Origin: Bergeyella zoohelcum ATCC 43767
Lineage (GTDB): Bacteria > Bacteroidota > Bacteroidia > Flavobacteriales > Weeksellaceae
Direction: 5' to 3'
Assembly: GCF_000301075.1 (NCBI RefSeq)
Contig: NZ_JH932293.1
Span: forward strand, 1,461,673 to 1,525,672
DNA length: 64,000 bases
A program made the position numbers and the translations under genes. Under the pieces are notes generated by a model, which was not told the origin of the DNA, made no database searches, and saw only the letters and a program-made list of their open reading frames with translations. This document shows, one piece after another, positions 36,300 to 44,760 of this stretch. Each line of letters opens with the position of its first letter. The first letter of the stretch is position 1.

Positions 36300-36860
36300 T
36301 TATTTTGTAGCTTTTTTAGGGCTCATCATCATAATCATTCTTTTTCCTTCTAGTTTAGGAAGTTGATCTACCTTACCTACATGCTCTAGGTCTTGTGCTA
36401 GTCTCAGAAGAAGTATTTCTCCTTGATCTTTAAAAACAATGGATCTCCCTTTAAAGAAAACATAAGTTTTCAGTTTAGAGCCTTCCTCTAAAAACTTCTC
36501 AGCATGCTTTTTCTTGAATTCATAATCATGCTCATCAGTCTGAGGTCCGAACCTTATCTCTTTCACTACCACTTTTACTTGTTTAGCTTTCAGTTCCTTT
36601 TGTTTTTTCTTTTGTTCATAAAGGAACTTCTTGTAGTCGAGAACTCTTGCGATATAAGGTTCTTGCTTATCACTGATGACTACTAAGTCTAACTCTTGGC
36701 TCTTAGCAATATCTAATGCCTTAGCCAATGGATACACGCCCGGTTCTACATTATCTCCTACAAGGCGAACTTCCTTGGTGCGGATTTTTTCATTAATCTG
36801 ATGAGCGTCTTCTTTCTGTATCGGACGCCTCGGGCCTCTGGGGTTAAATCTCTGTGCTAT
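36300..36860 (-). CDS. infC: Translation initiation factor IF-3, inferred AUA start
   Basis: 186 residues when read from the ATA at 36858-36860. Both IF-3 domains are present: [18 protein letters not shown] and [18 protein letters not shown] in the N-domain, then [20 protein letters not shown] and [14 protein letters not shown] in the C-domain. The GTG at 36735-36737 lies inside a conserved segment and cannot be the true start. No ATG, GTG or TTG exists in frame between it and an upstream stop, so initiation must use a rare codon; ATA fits the flavobacterial N-terminus (IAQRFNPRG) best, with ATT at 36795-36797 as the alternative. IF-3 is known to repress its own mRNA through such codons. It follows thrS by 29 bases. 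Confidence 0.93.
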   Translation of the reverse strand: MAQRFNPRGPRRPIQKEDAHQINEKIRTKEVRLVGDNVEPGVYPLAKALDIAKSQELDLVVISDKQEPYIARVLDYKKFLYEQKKKQKELKAKQVKVVVKEIRFGPQTDEHDYEFKKKHAEKFLEEGSKLKTYVFFKGRSIVFKDQGEILLLRLAQDLEHVGKVDQLPKLEGKRMIMMMSPKKATK

Positions 36861-36889
36861 TGTTTTATATTTTTAAAGTTATTATTCTA

Positions 36890-38827
36890 TTATTCACCGA
36901 AAGATATAGGTAATTCCGCTTCATCTTTGAACTTTTGGATAAATCCTTCTACGCTCATAGCTCCTAAATCTCCCTCGCCACGCTTACGAACGGAAACCAA
37001 TCCATCTGCTGCTTCTTTCTCTCCTACGATGAGCATGAATGGGTACTTATTTACCTCTGCATCACGAATCTTCTTACCTGTCTTTTCGTTTCGGTCATCA
37101 ATTACGCCACTAATATCGTGAATTTCTAGCAATTGACGAATTTTTTTTGCATAATCTACGAATTTTTCTGAAATAGGTAGTATGATGAACTGCTCTGGTG
37201 CCAACCATAATGGAAACTCTCCTGCTGTATTTTCTAATAAAATAGCAATGAACCTTTCCATAGAGCCGAATGGTGCACGATGAATCATGATAGGTCTATG
37301 TTTCTCATTATCACTACCTATATAGCTAAGGTCAAACCTTTCGGGTAGGTTATAATCCACCTGAATGGTCCCTAACTGCCACTGTCTTCCCAAAGCATCT
37401 TTTACCATGAAATCTAGTTTTGGACCATAAAAAGCAGCTTCTCCGTATTCTACCACAGTATTGAGCTTTTTATTCGTTGCAGCTGTAATAATTGCTTTTT
37501 CTGCTTTTTCCCAGTTTTCATCGGAACCTATGTATTTTTCTCTATTGTCTGGATCTCTGAGGGAAACCTGAGCTACAAAATCATGGAAGCCTAAGTTACC
37601 GAAAACATACATCACTAGGTCTATTACATTTTCAAACTCGTAAAGTAATTGGTCTGGTGTACAGAAAATATGAGCATCATCTTGGGTAAAGCATCTTACT
37701 CTGGTAAGTCCGTGAAGCTCCCCAGACTGTTCATATCTATATACCGTCCCGAATTCTGCTAGCCTCTTCGGTAAATCTCTATATGACCACTGTCCCACCT
37801 TATAAATTTCGCAGTGATGAGGGCAGTTCATCGGTTTAAGTAGATATTCCTCTCCTGCATGTGGAGTAAGAATAGGCTGGAATGAATCAGCACCATATTT
37901 TTGATAATGTCCCGAAGTTTTGTATAGGTCAATATTCCCAATATGTGGTGTCATTACAAATTCATATCCTGCTTTTTTCTGTGCTATAGAAAGGAAATTT
38001 TCTAATTTTTTTCTCAGTGCAGCTCCTTTAGGTAACCAAAGGGGAAGCCCTGCACCTACTTTTTCACTGAATGCAAAAATTCCCATTTCTTTACCTAGTT
38101 TTCTATGGTCTCTTCTTTTAGCTTCTTCTAGTTTTTCTAGATAATCTGTAAGTTCTTTTTGCTTAGGAAAAGAAATACCATATACACGCGTGAGCTGAGG
38201 TTTCTTTTCATCACCACGCCAGTAAGCACCTGCTGCATTGAGTATTTTCACCGCTTTTACAATACCCGTAGAAGGGATGTGCCCACCTCTACAGAGATCT
38301 GTAAAATCATCATGTTTACAGAAAGTGATTTCCCCATCATTAAGGTTTTCTATCAGTTCTGTTTTGAAAGGATTATCTGCATATTCTTTAAGTGCTTCTT
38401 CTTTGGATACAGAATAAAGATTAAATGTAGAATTTTTCTTTGCATTTTCCAGCATTTTCTTTTCTATCTTTTCAAAATCTTTTTCGCTGAACGCATGGTC
38501 ACCAAAATCTACATCATAGTAAAACCCTTGTTCTATTGCTGGACCAATGGTAAGTTTAGCATCTGGGAAATAAGCTAATATAGCTTGTGCTAAAAGGTGA
38601 GCAGATGAATGCCAAAATGCTTTTTTTCCTAAATCATCGTTCCAGGTAAACAGTTGAACCGTAGCATCTTCTGTAATAGGTGTGGTAACTTCTACCTGTT
38701 TACCATTAATAGTTGCAGAGATGGTATTTCTGGCCAATCCTTCACTAATAGATTTGGCAAGGTCTAACGGAGTGCTGTTTTTTTCGATTGCTCGAATGCT
38801 GCCATCTGGAAGCGTGATGTTTATCAT
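36890..38827 (-). CDS. thrS: Threonyl-tRNA synthetase
   Basis: 645 residues with all domains: TGS domain (1-60), the editing domain (about 65-220) with [11 protein letters not shown] and the [10 protein letters not shown] zinc-type motif, the class II catalytic core (about 245-535) with [25 protein letters not shown] and [17 protein letters not shown], and the anticodon-binding domain (about 540-645). It charges tRNA-Thr and clears mischarged serine. It forms an operon with infC. TAATTTTG on the minus strand at 38853-38860 is the probable -7 promoter box. Confidence 0.98.
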   Translation of the reverse strand: MINITLPDGSIRAIEKNSTPLDLAKSISEGLARNTISATINGKQVEVTTPITEDATVQLFTWNDDLGKKAFWHSSAHLLAQAILAYFPDAKLTIGPAIEQGFYYDVDFGDHAFSEKDFEKIEKKMLENAKKNSTFNLYSVSKEEALKEYADNPFKTELIENLNDGEITFCKHDDFTDLCRGGHIPSTGIVKAVKILNAAGAYWRGDEKKPQLTRVYGISFPKQKELTDYLEKLEEAKRRDHRKLGKEMGIFAFSEKVGAGLPLWLPKGAALRKKLENFLSIAQKKAGYEFVMTPHIGNIDLYKTSGHYQKYGADSFQPILTPHAGEEYLLKPMNCPHHCEIYKVGQWSYRDLPKRLAEFGTVYRYEQSGELHGLTRVRCFTQDDAHIFCTPDQLLYEFENVIDLVMYVFGNLGFHDFVAQVSLRDPDNREKYIGSDENWEKAEKAIITAATNKKLNTVVEYGEAAFYGPKLDFMVKDALGRQWQLGTIQVDYNLPERFDLSYIGSDNEKHRPIMIHRAPFGSMERFIAILLENTAGEFPLWLAPEQFIILPISEKFVDYAKKIRQLLEIHDISGVIDDRNEKTGKKIRDAEVNKYPFMLIVGEKEAADGLVSVRKRGEGDLGAMSVEGFIQKFKDEAELPISFGE

Positions 38828-38852
38828 AAAATTAGTTATTTTTGTTGTCGTG

Positions 38853-38860
38853 CAAAATTA
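38853..38860 (-). promoter_or_regulatory. Probable -7 promoter element for thrS-infC
   Basis: TAATTTTG on the minus strand fits TAnnTTTG, 25 bases before the thrS start. Confidence 0.45.
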
Positions 38861-38915
38861 GTAAAATATTTATTTCTATTTTTTAGAATAATATATTTTT
38901 TTACAGAAAAAAGGG

Positions 38916-39518
38916 TTAGAGATGTTCTATAGGAATGGTTTGGGTGTTATCGACAATTTCATAGTTCAATGCTTTTGCTAAAACAAAGATTTGCTCCAGA
39001 TTCACAAAAAGTTGTTTTCTACCTTCCACTTTTAGCTGCTCTTGATTCACACGCTGAATAGCGGTGGCTTTGGCTTGTTCTGTAATTTTCTTCAAATCGG
39101 TATCTTTAATTCTATTAAGAAAGGAATCATCTATGGATTCTATATCTACCTGAGGCGTTATTTTTACTTGAGGTTCAGGGAGTTCCTCTATAATGAGTTT
39201 TCTCTGCACAGAATCTATTCTCACTTTCATTTTCGTGAGATCATAGCTCACTTGAGCATTGGTTTTAGTAAGTGTCATCACTTTTGTTCCCATCATTTCT
39301 TTTCCCAAAAAAGAATAAGACGAGTTGTTTTTTTGGATAAAGCTAAAATCTTGCTCTACCACCACCATTTTATTCATCTTAGAAATTTGGTTATTGAGGA
39401 TGAAATAATGGTTAGTCTCTTCTTTTTTATTTTCAGAAAAAGGATTTTTCACCCATAGAAAAAGTACGATAGAGCACAATATCCCACATAAAATTCCGAT
39501 AAGAAATTTATTTTTCAT
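38916..39518 (-). CDS. DUF4230 protein
   Basis: 200 residues with one N-terminal membrane anchor (about 5-23). The rest matches DUF4230: MNKMVVVEQDFSFIQK, MTLTKTNAQVSYDLTKMKVRIDS, and the C-terminal helical region ATAIQRVNQEQLKVEGRKQLFVNLEQI. The bulk should lie on the periplasmic side. The family function is unknown. It starts 2 bases after the stop of the thioredoxin-like gene, forming a three-gene leftward group with it and the MazG-like gene. Confidence 0.85.
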   Translation of the reverse strand: MKNKFLIGILCGILCSIVLFLWVKNPFSENKKEETNHYFILNNQISKMNKMVVVEQDFSFIQKNNSSYSFLGKEMMGTKVMTLTKTNAQVSYDLTKMKVRIDSVQRKLIIEELPEPQVKITPQVDIESIDDSFLNRIKDTDLKKITEQAKATAIQRVNQEQLKVEGRKQLFVNLEQIFVLAKALNYEIVDNTQTIPIEHL

Positions 39519-39520
39519 TA

Positions 39521-40078
39521 TTAATTAAAAGGATTTTTATTGTTTTTATAAAATGTGTTGATAATCTCTACCAAATCTCTTTCTATATAGCCCGATTTCG
39601 GAAATTCAGTAATTCTTCCTACTTCTTTACCATATTTAGAAACGATAAAGGTAGGTACTTTATGAATGTTATTAATTACTTCTTCTCCCGTAGGGGATTG
39701 TTTTTTAGTATTTACAGTAATAATTTCCAGCTTGTCCATCGGATATTGAAGTTCCTCTAAAATTCGGATAAATCTAGGAAATTCCCTATGGCTATCTTCA
39801 CACCAAGTCCCTACAAAAGCCGTAATCTTAAAAGTGTGTAGCTTCTGTTTTTTCAGCTGTTGCATTCCTTTGCTGTCCAGCTGATATTCTGATTTTTCTT
39901 GACTATACCAAGTATTAAATGGAGCTTTTTCAAACTGACTAAGCGATTGTAATCCTAAAAGCATCTTTCCATGCTGAGAATGTTCTACTTCTCTATTAAT
40001 CACTTTTTTCTGTGGTGAGCAATGGGTAATACTCAATAGAGTGATGGCAAAAAGGGTAGAAGAGATGATTTTTTTCAT
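39521..40078 (-). CDS. Thioredoxin-like lipoprotein with a CEDS active site
   Basis: 185 residues with a lipoprotein signal (LLSITHC, Cys20). The thioredoxin fold is visible: KITAFVGTWCEDSHREFPRF in place of the WCGPC motif, LEIITVNTKKQSP, and the cis-proline segment KVPTFIVSKYGKEVGRI. Only Cys93 of the CxxC pair remains, with Ser96 at the second position. It probably faces the periplasm as a monothiol or non-redox member of the TlpA-like group. It is followed closely by DUF4230. Confidence 0.87.
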   Translation of the reverse strand: MKKIISSTLFAITLLSITHCSPQKKVINREVEHSQHGKMLLGLQSLSQFEKAPFNTWYSQEKSEYQLDSKGMQQLKKQKLHTFKITAFVGTWCEDSHREFPRFIRILEELQYPMDKLEIITVNTKKQSPTGEEVINNIHKVPTFIVSKYGKEVGRITEFPKSGYIERDLVEIINTFYKNNKNPFN

Positions 40079-40080
40079 TA

Positions 40081-40557
40081 TTATTCAGAGATAATTGCAT
40101 TAAGATTAGCTGGAGAATAGTTTACATTTTTGAGTACTTTTTTATCATCATTCCTTAAAACGATGAACTTATTATCCTTGGTAATAATATGACTTTCCAT
40201 TCCTTTTTGTTGATAAACAGCTACTGTTTTTTGAGCTTCTTCTTCCGTACTACATGCCTTAGACATATTAGAACGATGAACTTCATTAAAAAGTGTTACA
40301 AACTTCTCCCCCAAACCGAATTCTAAAACTGCTCCACTAAGGACATACTGCAAATCTGCAAGTGCATCTGCTATTTCAGTGATATTTCCATCTGCTATGG
40401 CTTGTTTCATTTCGTTTAATTCTTCCTGTAAGAGATTTACTCTGAGGTTGGCTCTTTCTTGTGAAATGAGCTGAGGAGTATCTAAAATGGGAGCACTGAA
40501 AGTCCTGTGAAATTCAGCTACTTGGTTAAGACTATCTATTTTTTCAAAATTTTTCAT
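40081..40557 (-). CDS. MazG-like nucleotide pyrophosphohydrolase
   Basis: 158 residues from the ATG at 40555-40557; an upstream extension would read through the region opposite the riboswitch. The all-alpha NTP-PPase signature EELNEMKQAI ... EIADALADLQYVLSG supplies the EExxE and ExxD metal ligands, and VHRSNMSKACSTEEEA completes the pattern. It should hydrolyse a nucleoside triphosphate to the monophosphate and pyrophosphate; the substrate is unknown. The C-terminal 40 residues are basic. Divergent from the riboswitch. Confidence 0.88.
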   Translation of the reverse strand: MKNFEKIDSLNQVAEFHRTFSAPILDTPQLISQERANLRVNLLQEELNEMKQAIADGNITEIADALADLQYVLSGAVLEFGLGEKFVTLFNEVHRSNMSKACSTEEEAQKTVAVYQQKGMESHIITKDNKFIVLRNDDKKVLKNVNYSPANLNAIISE

Positions 40558-40601
40558 ACCAACAAAGTTACTAAAAAAAGGAATAATTTTAAAATTATGT
40601 G

Positions 40602-40609
40602 TATTTTTG
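40602..40609 (+). promoter_or_regulatory. Probable -7 promoter element of the riboswitch transcript
   Basis: TATTTTTG fits TAnnTTTG directly upstream of the cobalamin riboswitch. Confidence 0.45.
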
Positions 40610-40611
40610 TG

Positions 40612-40730
40612 CATTCGTTTTTTAGAGGAATTACGGTGAATCATGTGAAAATCATGAGCTGTCGCGCAACTGTAATTTGTTTTGATACAAAAAGCCAGAT
40701 CCCGTCTTCTAAAACTACTTCGCGAAAACC
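40612..40730 (+). ncRNA. Cobalamin (B12) riboswitch
   Basis: The conserved core GCTGTCGCGCAACTGTAA (40658-40675) is that of RF00174. TTACGG (40631-40636) pairs with CTGTAA (40670-40675, one G-T pair) and encloses a TCATG/CATGA stem with a GAAAAT loop (40641-40657). A small TTTGT/ACAAA hairpin and the B12-box-like AAAGCCAGATCCCGTC (40691-40706) follow. It would fold around a corrinoid and shut down the downstream gene. Such riboswitches normally precede btuB-type TonB receptors or transporters; here the next gene is a thioesterase. ATGATGCT/AGCTTCAT (40731-40757, one mismatch) might be part of the expression platform. Confidence 0.85.
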
Positions 40731-40780
40731 ATGATGCTGAAAATGATTTAGCTTCATAATAAATAAGTAAACGATAAACA

Positions 40781-41197
40781 ATGAATTACGAAGACAGAAT
40801 TGCGGATTCTATTACCCGCGTGTGTAAAGTAGTGTTTCCTAACATTACTAATCATCACAATACCATGTTCGGAGGTACCGTTATGGAAATGATGGACGAA
40901 GTAGCTTTTATGACTGCTACTAGATTTGCCAGAAAATCTTTCGTTACGGTAAGTTGTGATAAAATAGATTTCAAAAAGCCTATTCCTGCAGACACCATCG
41001 TAGAGCTCATCGGGAAAGTAAAATATGTGGGCAATACCAGTATTAAAGTAAATGTAGAAATTTTTGTAGAGGAAATGTTTGCCGAAAGCCGAGAAAGGGC
41101 TGTTTCAGGAGATTTCACTTTGGTAGCAATTAATAAAGATAAAAAACCTGAAAAGATTTTTAATGGTGTAGAAGAAATTACATCTATTGGTAAATAA
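40781..41197 (+). CDS. Hotdog-fold acyl-CoA thioesterase (YciA type)
   Basis: 138 residues. The hotdog signature is NHHNTMFGGTVMEMMDEVAFMTATRF with the catalytic Asp in MMDEVAF, followed by VTVSCDKIDFKKPIPADT and VKYVGNTSIKVNVEI. It hydrolyses acyl-CoA thioesters, possibly a wide range of chain lengths. It starts about 50 bases after the cobalamin riboswitch with no other gene between, so it may be controlled by B12, which has no obvious metabolic reason; alternatively the riboswitch is a relic. Confidence 0.92.
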   Translation: MNYEDRIADSITRVCKVVFPNITNHHNTMFGGTVMEMMDEVAFMTATRFARKSFVTVSCDKIDFKKPIPADTIVELIGKVKYVGNTSIKVNVEIFVEEMFAESRERAVSGDFTLVAINKDKKPEKIFNGVEEITSIGK

Positions 41198-41238
41198 TCC
41201 TTAAAGCTACCTAAATAAAAGTTTTTAGAAGTTAGAAT

Positions 41239-41275
41239 TTGTACAATGTAAAATGTACAAAGTACAATGATATAT
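41239..41275 (+). repeat. Dispersed GTACAATGTA-type repeat, copy 2
   Basis: TTGTACAATGTAAAATGTAC then AAAGTACAATGATATAT, a close match to copy 1 at 10376-10410. Confidence 0.55.
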
Positions 41276-41440
41276 ATAGGTTTAAAGTTAAAGACCTATT
41301 GGCTATTGCTTTTTTAGAAGTTAAAAACTTAGCTTTTAGGCTTGCTAAAATATCCATACTGAACATAACTGAACCATTCCAATAAATTCAAAAATTATTC
41401 AATATAAGAAATTCTATTTTTGTTTTATTTTTTTATGGGA

Positions 41441-41476
41441 AACGCCGAAATTCTAATGAGTTTCGGTGTTTTTTTT
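41441..41476 (+). terminator. Terminator after the thioesterase region
   Basis: AACGCCGAAA pairs with TTTCGGTGTT (10 bp, one G-T pair), followed by six T. Confidence 0.8.
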
Positions 41477-41538
41477 AATTAAAAACCCTTTCAGAATTTA
41501 TTGCTCTAAAAGGGTAATCATTTAATATTAAATATAAT

Positions 41539-42666
41539 TTATTGAGTAATAGCTCTCCCAATCACTAATTTTTGGATTTCAGAAGTTCCTTCTCCAATAG
41601 TACAAAGCTTAGAATCTCTATAATATTTCTCCGCAGGGAAATCTTTCGTATATCCATATCCTCCAAAGATTTGTACTGCATTATTAGCTATTCTCACACA
41701 TGCTTCGGAAGCATAAAGTTTTGCCATAGCTCCCTCTTTAGTCATTTTTTGTTTTGCATTTTTCAGTGTAGCAGCTTTATTGATGAGAAGTTCGGCAGCA
41801 TCTATTTCCGTTGCCATATCTGCTAGCATAAAGTTGATAGCTTGGAAGTTAGCAATTGGTTGCCCAAACTGGTTTCTTTCCTTAGCGTATTTTAAGGCCG
41901 CTTTGTATGCTCCTTTTGCGATACCCAATGAAAGTGCAGCGATAGAAATTCTTCCTCCATCTAAAATTTTCATGGCTTGTTTAAATCCTTCTCCCACTTC
42001 TCCCAGTCTATGGCTATCTGGCACTCTTACATTATCGAAAATAAGCTCTGCCGTTTCAGAAGCCCTCATGCCCAGTTTGTTTTCTTTCTTACCAGAAGTA
42101 AATCCAGGCATTCCTTTTTCTAAAACAAAAGCAGTAGAATTGTTCTTTGCTCCTTTTTCACCTGTTCTGGTCATCACTACGGCAATGTCTCCAGAAATAG
42201 CGTGTGTAATGAAGTTTTTAGCACCATTAATCACCCACTCATCACCATCTTTCACAGCAGTGGTGGACATACCTCCAGAATCCGAACCTGTATTGTGCTC
42301 TGTAAGCCCCCAAGCTCCAATTACCTTCCCAGTAGCCAATTGGGGTAACCACTTCATTCGTTGTTCTTCGTTCCCGAATTCATAGATATGATTGGTACAA
42401 AGTGAATTATGTGCAGCTACAGAAAGCCCAATGGAAGGATCTACCTGAGAAATTTCATCCAAGATGGCCACATACTCATGATACCCCAATCCTGAGCCAC
42501 CATATTGCTCTGGTACCACGATTCCCATGAACCCCATTTCTCCTAACTGATGAAAAAGCTCTACTGGAAAAGTTTGGCTTTCATCCCATTCCATAATATG
42601 TGGACGGATATTTTTCTCAGCAAACTCTCTTGCTGTTTCTGCAAACATTTTTATTTCATTACTCAT
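41539..42666 (-). CDS. Acyl-CoA dehydrogenase
   Basis: 375 residues, flavoprotein of the short/medium-chain type. FAD and acyl-CoA contacts are in WGLTEHNTGSDSGGM and WVINGAKNFITHA; LGMRASETAELIFDNVRVP and GRISIAALSLGIAKGAYKAALKYAKER are family hallmarks. IFGGYGYTKDFPAEKYYRDSKLCTIGEGTSEIQKLVI holds the catalytic-base region: the Glu of GEGTSE matches the base position of short-chain and butyryl-CoA enzymes. It introduces the alpha-beta double bond in fatty-acid or branched-chain catabolism. Single gene. Confidence 0.95.
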   Translation of the reverse strand: MSNEIKMFAETAREFAEKNIRPHIMEWDESQTFPVELFHQLGEMGFMGIVVPEQYGGSGLGYHEYVAILDEISQVDPSIGLSVAAHNSLCTNHIYEFGNEEQRMKWLPQLATGKVIGAWGLTEHNTGSDSGGMSTTAVKDGDEWVINGAKNFITHAISGDIAVVMTRTGEKGAKNNSTAFVLEKGMPGFTSGKKENKLGMRASETAELIFDNVRVPDSHRLGEVGEGFKQAMKILDGGRISIAALSLGIAKGAYKAALKYAKERNQFGQPIANFQAINFMLADMATEIDAAELLINKAATLKNAKQKMTKEGAMAKLYASEACVRIANNAVQIFGGYGYTKDFPAEKYYRDSKLCTIGEGTSEIQKLVIGRAITQ

Positions 42667-42728
42667 TTTTAAGTTTTTTCCAAAGGTAATGAAAATATTT
42701 GAATATTACCAATAGCAGGAGGGAAAAA

Positions 42729-44534
42729 CTAATTCTGGGCAGGTGCATCATGGAAATAGCTAAAAATAATTTCTGCTTTTTTCTTTCCTACGATTTCTTC
42801 TAAAATTTCTTTAGAACTTTCTTTCACTCTTTTTACAGATTTCAGCTGTTTTAGGAGAGCCTCTGAGGTTTTTTCTCCTATACCTGGAATGTGATGGAGC
42901 TCTGTGCCTAGGGTGCTATTTTTCCTTCTCGTTCTATGATGTTTTACCCCAAACCTGTGGGCCTCATCTCTTACCCTTTGGAGAATTTTTAGCGTTTCTG
43001 ATTTTTTATCTAAATACAGCGGAATAGGGTCTTCTGGGAAGAAGATTTCTTCTAACCTTTTAGCAATACCAATAATGGTAATTTTTCCATACAATCCTAA
43101 TCTTTTTAGGCTTTTTATCGCAGAGGAAAGCTGTCCTTTACCACCATCAATAAGGATGAGCTGAGGGAGTTCTGCATCATCTTCTAAAAGTCTTTTGTAT
43201 CTTCTGTATATCACCTCTTCCATAGTGGCAAAATCATTGGGACCTTCTACCGTTTTGGGGTGGAAGATTCTATAATCTGCCTTAGAAGGTTTTCCATTTT
43301 TAAAAACCACACAGGCAGAAACGGGATGGGTTCCTTGGATATTAGAGTTATCAAATCCCTCTATATACCTTGGCTCCACAGGCATTCTGAGAAGTTTTTG
43401 CATCTCTGCCATAATTCTATTGGTATGCCTTTCAGGATCTACTATCTGCACTTGCTTGAGTTTTTCTACTCGGTATTCTTTAGCATTTTTTTCAGAGAGC
43501 TCTACCAGTCTTTTTTTGTCTCCTATTTTGGGAACGATGAGTTTCACATCAGGAATTTCTATACCCAAATGAAAAGGGATGAGAATCTCTGATGAATCGG
43601 AATTAAATTTTTGACGAATTTCTATGATGCTTCTTTCTAATATTTGCTCATCCGATTCTTCTAATTTTTTCTTCAGCTCCGTGGTGTAGCTTTGGATGAT
43701 ATTTCCATTTCTTATCTTAAAATAATTCACATATCCTGCGGCTTCATCACTGGTCATCCCGAAAACATCTACGGCATCTATAGATGCGTTTACTACGGTA
43801 TACTTGGACTGATAATCATCTAATGATTCTAGTTTCTCCTTCACCATCTGGGCTTTTTCAAACTCCAAATTCTGTGCATAGGTCATCATCTCCTCCATGA
43901 GATATTCTTTTGCCAAACCAAAATCTCCCTTAATCATTGCCCTGATGGCATCTATTTTTTTATTGTATTGTGCTTTACTTTCTAGTTGTTCACAAGGACC
44001 ATCACAATTTTTAATATGGTATTCTAAACAGATTTTGTATTTATTTCTTTCAATTTTCTCATCAGACAAGTCTAGACTACAGCTTCTTATTTTATAAAGG
44101 TTTTTAATGGTTTCTAAAAGTACTTTGGCGGGTTTTATTTTGGCATAAGGTCCAAAGTATTCGGAGCCGTCTTTTATTTTTTTTCGGGTGAGGAAGATGC
44201 GTGGGAAGGCTTCATTTTTGATACAAATCCAAGGGAAAGACTTATCATCTTTCATCATAATATTATAGAAAGGCTGATGCTCTTTGATGAGATTATTTTC
44301 TAGCAGCAGTGCATCATACTCACTGGGAACTACGGTGGTTTCTAGGTGATGTATCTTCGCCACCATAATTTTTGTTTTATAGCTATTTTGGTTTTTATTA
44401 AAGTAAGAGAGTACTCTTTTTTTCAGGTTAATGGCTTTCCCTACATAGAGCAATTGGTTATTTTTATCATAATACCGATACACACCAGGTTCTGAGGGGA
44501 GGGTTTTGAGCTGAATTTCTAATTGTGGAGACAT
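42729..44534 (-). CDS. uvrC: Excinuclease ABC subunit C
   Basis: 601 residues. The N-terminal GIY-YIG nuclease domain (GVYRYYDKNNQLLYVGKAINLKKRV) makes the 3' incision; a UVR motif (LMEEMMTYAQNLEFEKAQMVKEKLESL, about 210-240) binds UvrB; the RNase H-like domain (RYIEGFDNSNIQGTHPVSACVVF, ILIDGGKGQL) makes the 5' incision; and a C-terminal tandem helix-hairpin-helix (LHHIPGIGEKTSEALLKQLKSVKRVKESS) binds DNA. It cuts both sides of bulky lesions in nucleotide excision repair. Confidence 0.97.
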   Translation of the reverse strand: MSPQLEIQLKTLPSEPGVYRYYDKNNQLLYVGKAINLKKRVLSYFNKNQNSYKTKIMVAKIHHLETTVVPSEYDALLLENNLIKEHQPFYNIMMKDDKSFPWICIKNEAFPRIFLTRKKIKDGSEYFGPYAKIKPAKVLLETIKNLYKIRSCSLDLSDEKIERNKYKICLEYHIKNCDGPCEQLESKAQYNKKIDAIRAMIKGDFGLAKEYLMEEMMTYAQNLEFEKAQMVKEKLESLDDYQSKYTVVNASIDAVDVFGMTSDEAAGYVNYFKIRNGNIIQSYTTELKKKLEESDEQILERSIIEIRQKFNSDSSEILIPFHLGIEIPDVKLIVPKIGDKKRLVELSEKNAKEYRVEKLKQVQIVDPERHTNRIMAEMQKLLRMPVEPRYIEGFDNSNIQGTHPVSACVVFKNGKPSKADYRIFHPKTVEGPNDFATMEEVIYRRYKRLLEDDAELPQLILIDGGKGQLSSAIKSLKRLGLYGKITIIGIAKRLEEIFFPEDPIPLYLDKKSETLKILQRVRDEAHRFGVKHHRTRRKNSTLGTELHHIPGIGEKTSEALLKQLKSVKRVKESSKEILEEIVGKKKAEIIFSYFHDAPAQN

Positions 44535-44609
44535 TGGGTAAGCTGTTTTTAACGGGAGTTCAACAAAACTGGTGCAAAAATATTATTTTTTCTGCTTTTC
44601 ACCCTGCAG

Positions 44610-44626
44610 ATGACCTCGGAGGTCAT
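44610..44626. repeat. 17-bp palindrome ATGACCTC-G-GAGGTCAT
   Basis: Two exact 8-base arms around a single G. Lies between uvrC and ogt. Too short to be a clear terminator; no further support. Confidence 0.4.
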
Positions 44627-44639
44627 ATTTATTATAGAG

Positions 44640-44755
44640 GTTGTACAATGTACAAGGTATAAAGTATAAAGACTTTTGGTGTATAGTTTACTGCCAGATT
44701 GTATAATGTGTAAAATAAAGAGTACAAAGATTTTTAGCGTATAGCCTCCTGCTAA
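44640..44755 (+). repeat. Two tandem diverged GTACAATGTA-type repeat units, copy 3
   Basis: Unit A (44640-44697, beginning GTTGTACAATGTACAAGGTA) and unit B (44698-44755, beginning ATTGTATAATGTGTAAAATA) align base for base along 58 positions (both contain AAAGA, TTTT, GTATAG and CTGC at the same offsets). They share their start with the copies at 10376 and 41239. Confidence 0.55.
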
Positions 44756-44760
44756 TAGCC

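Larger units (their letters stand above)
41198..41538. other. Intergenic stretch with a repeat and a terminator
   Basis: 341 bases between the thioesterase and the convergent acyl-CoA dehydrogenase. It contains repeat R2 copy 2 (41239-41275) and the hairpin at 41441-41476. No convincing gene was seen; the rest is AT-rich. Confidence 0.6.

Noticed and set aside
40507-40734. 75-codon open frame on the plus strand across the riboswitch
   Set aside because: It covers the riboswitch and the antisense of the MazG-like gene start; composition is not protein-like.
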